Assembly: GCA_017860335.1 (NCBI GenBank) | Contig: JAFNAU010000191.1 | Coordinates: forward strand, 1 to 7,337 | Direction: 5' to 3' | Length of the DNA: 7,337 nucleotides | DNA from: Bacteroidota bacterium | GTDB lineage: Bacteria > Bacteroidota > Bacteroidia > Bacteroidales > Paludibacteraceae | Part shown: in pieces, positions 6,367 to 7,337 of the stretch | How positions within the stretch are numbered: position 1 is the stretch's first letter | How the letters are laid out: each line of letters begins with the position of its first letter | Translations under genes and position numbers: made by a program | Notes under the pieces: model-generated | Databases searched by the model: none | Seen by the model: only the letters and a program-made list of their open reading frames with translations | What the model was told of the DNA's origin: nothing

Positions 6367-7337
6367 CCTGATTTTTATTGGGATTGCTTTTGATATGAAG
6401 TTTTACTTTTTTGATGCGTCTGTTGTCCACCGATGTGATTTCAAACACATAGCGTCCATATCCGATTCGTTCGTTTTTTACCGGCATCTCACCCTTCAGT
6501 TCCAGTATCAGTCCTGCCAGCGTTTCCACGTCCTCGGTCTTTTTTACAAAATCTTCTTTCGATATTTCGGCTATTTTGAAAAAATCATTCAACAGAATTT
6601 TTGCTTCAAACAGGAACGTATGATTATCTATTTTGGTGTAAAGGGTTTCTTCATCGTCGTATTCGTCGCTGATATCACCTACAATTTCTTCCAGAATGTC
6701 TTCGAGCGTTACAAGTCCCGATGTGCCGCCATATTCATCCACCACGATGGCAAGATGCACCCGGTTTTCCTGGAATTCATTCAGCAAATCGTCAATTTTT
6801 TTGGTCTCAGGTACGTAATAAGGTGGTCGTATCAGCGTTTGCCAGCGGAATGTCGATGGCTTGTCGAGATGCGGGAGCAAATCCTTGCTGAAAAGAATTC
6901 CCTTGATATTGTCGCGGAATTTAATAATTCCTTCAAGAATTTCCTTGTCCTCAACGGGCGTTTCGGCAGTAATGTCGAATGCCTGTGTGAGTTCCTCCAT
7001 CGAGATATTGTTGTAACCTTGGCCTGTGAGTTTGCTGTTGACAAGCGCCCGGGAGTTGGCGAACAATTCCACGAAGGGATTGAAGAAATTCTGCAGGTTC
7101 AGCAGGATGCGTGAGCTACGCTGTACAGTCGTTTTTGCATATTCCGATGAGAAAACTTTCGGCATTATTTCTCCAAAAATCAGTATCAGAAAACCGATTA
7201 TAGCTACCTGAATGAGAAATCCAAGTCCCGGAGCAAATGAAAAATCGAAGACTGTAGCAGTGAAATTTACCAGTAAAACAATGACCGCGATGTTGGTCAG
7301 ACTGTTGGCGATAAGGATAGTGGCCAGCAGTTTCTGC
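6359..7337 (-). CDS. gldE: GldE, CorC/HlyC-type CBS-domain membrane protein (5' end outside window; CBS1 deleted)
   Basis: The gene enters from the right edge and ends at TAG 6361-6359. Visible parts in order are: the end of a DUF21/CNNM transmembrane domain (LLATILIANSLTNIAVIVLL, a second hydrophobic stretch LGFLIQVAIIGFLILIFGEI and then MPK, bases about 7160-7335), a linker with ISMEELTQA, a CBS region with the conserved VVDEYGGTSGLVTLEDILEE (about 6686-6745), and a complete CorC_HlyC transporter-associated domain up to the stop. Relatives are implicated in Mg/Co transport, and GldE works with GldD in gliding. Anomaly: EGIIKF (ending at 6917) joins straight to RDNIKGILFSKDLLPHL. The family has about 45 more residues here, including a motif like 'GNTDVKQIMxPR' and 'GYSRIPVY', that is, most of CBS1. 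The loss keeps the frame. Nucleotide binding by the CBS pair is probably impaired. Confidence 0.9.
   Translation of the reverse strand, partial: QKLLATILIANSLTNIAVIVLLVNFTATVFDFSFAPGLGFLIQVAIIGFLILIFGEIMPKVFSSEYAKTTVQRSSRILLNLQNFFNPFVELFANSRALVNSKLTGQGYNNISMEELTQAFDITAETPVEDKEILEGIIKFRDNIKGILFSKDLLPHLDKPSTFRWQTLIRPPYYVPETKKIDDLLNEFQENRVHLAIVVDEYGGTSGLVTLEDILEEIVGDISDEYDDEETLYTKIDNHTFLFEAKILLNDFFKIAEISKEDFVKKTEDVETLAGLILELKGEMPVKNERIGYGRYVFEITSVDNRRIKKVKLHIKSNPNKNQDE

Noticed and set aside
5859..6371. Plus-strand open frame of 170 codons
   Set aside because: Complement of gldD, with no family features.
6395..7114. Plus-strand open frame of 239 codons
   Set aside because: Complement of gldE, whose CBS and CorC_HlyC motifs are unmistakable; the composition is shadow-like.

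Overview
The window looks like a chromosomal fragment of a Bacteroidetes bacterium, most likely of the order Bacteroidales. The evidence is the adjacent gldE-gldD pair, the Bacteroidetes-type Mpl ligase and C-terminal processing peptidase, a group II geranylgeranylglyceryl-phosphate synthase of the kind found in this phylum, start codons without Shine-Dalgarno sequences, TAnnTTTG-like promoter boxes, and a short G/C-rich intergenic repeat (translated core SPLEGDLGG) that I associate with Bacteroidetes genomes. I cannot name the genus.

Layout. Positions 1-139 hold the C-terminal end of a plus-strand gene, probably a HlyD-family secretion adaptor. Positions 176-899 (minus) hold a broken metallo-beta-lactamase-fold hydrolase. 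A divergent promoter region (900-983) separates it from a plus-strand housekeeping run: mpl (984-2357, murein peptide recycling), a dCMP/cytidine deaminase-family gene (2452-2877) and a membrane-anchored C-terminal processing protease (2899-4593). A convergent minus-strand operon enters from the right edge: gldE (partial), gldD, a Sfp-type 4'-phosphopantetheinyl transferase and a GGGP-synthase-family gene. Its genes overlap or abut (8-nt overlap, 12-nt gap, 4-nt overlap). There is no gene-free stretch over 300 bases, and I see no tRNA, rRNA, CRISPR array or insertion sequence.

The most striking feature is that four places look as if short pieces (roughly 80-140 bp each) have been removed from otherwise well-conserved genes. 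They are: the hydrolase near 380 (lost metal-binding half plus a frame change), the facing 3' ends of the protease and the GGGP synthase near 4503 (leaving a 218-nt antisense overlap), the middle of the GGGP synthase near 4693 (about 27 residues, in frame), and the first CBS domain of GldE near 6912 (about 45 residues, in frame). mpl, the deaminase, the transferase and gldD look full length. The frame break and the overlap are visible directly; the two in-frame losses rest on remembered family sequences. Each junction lies at or within a few bases of GATA on the plus strand. This may be real genome erosion, a specific deletion process, or an assembly artefact; read-level evidence would decide. 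I do not see a convincing new defence or mobile system in this window.
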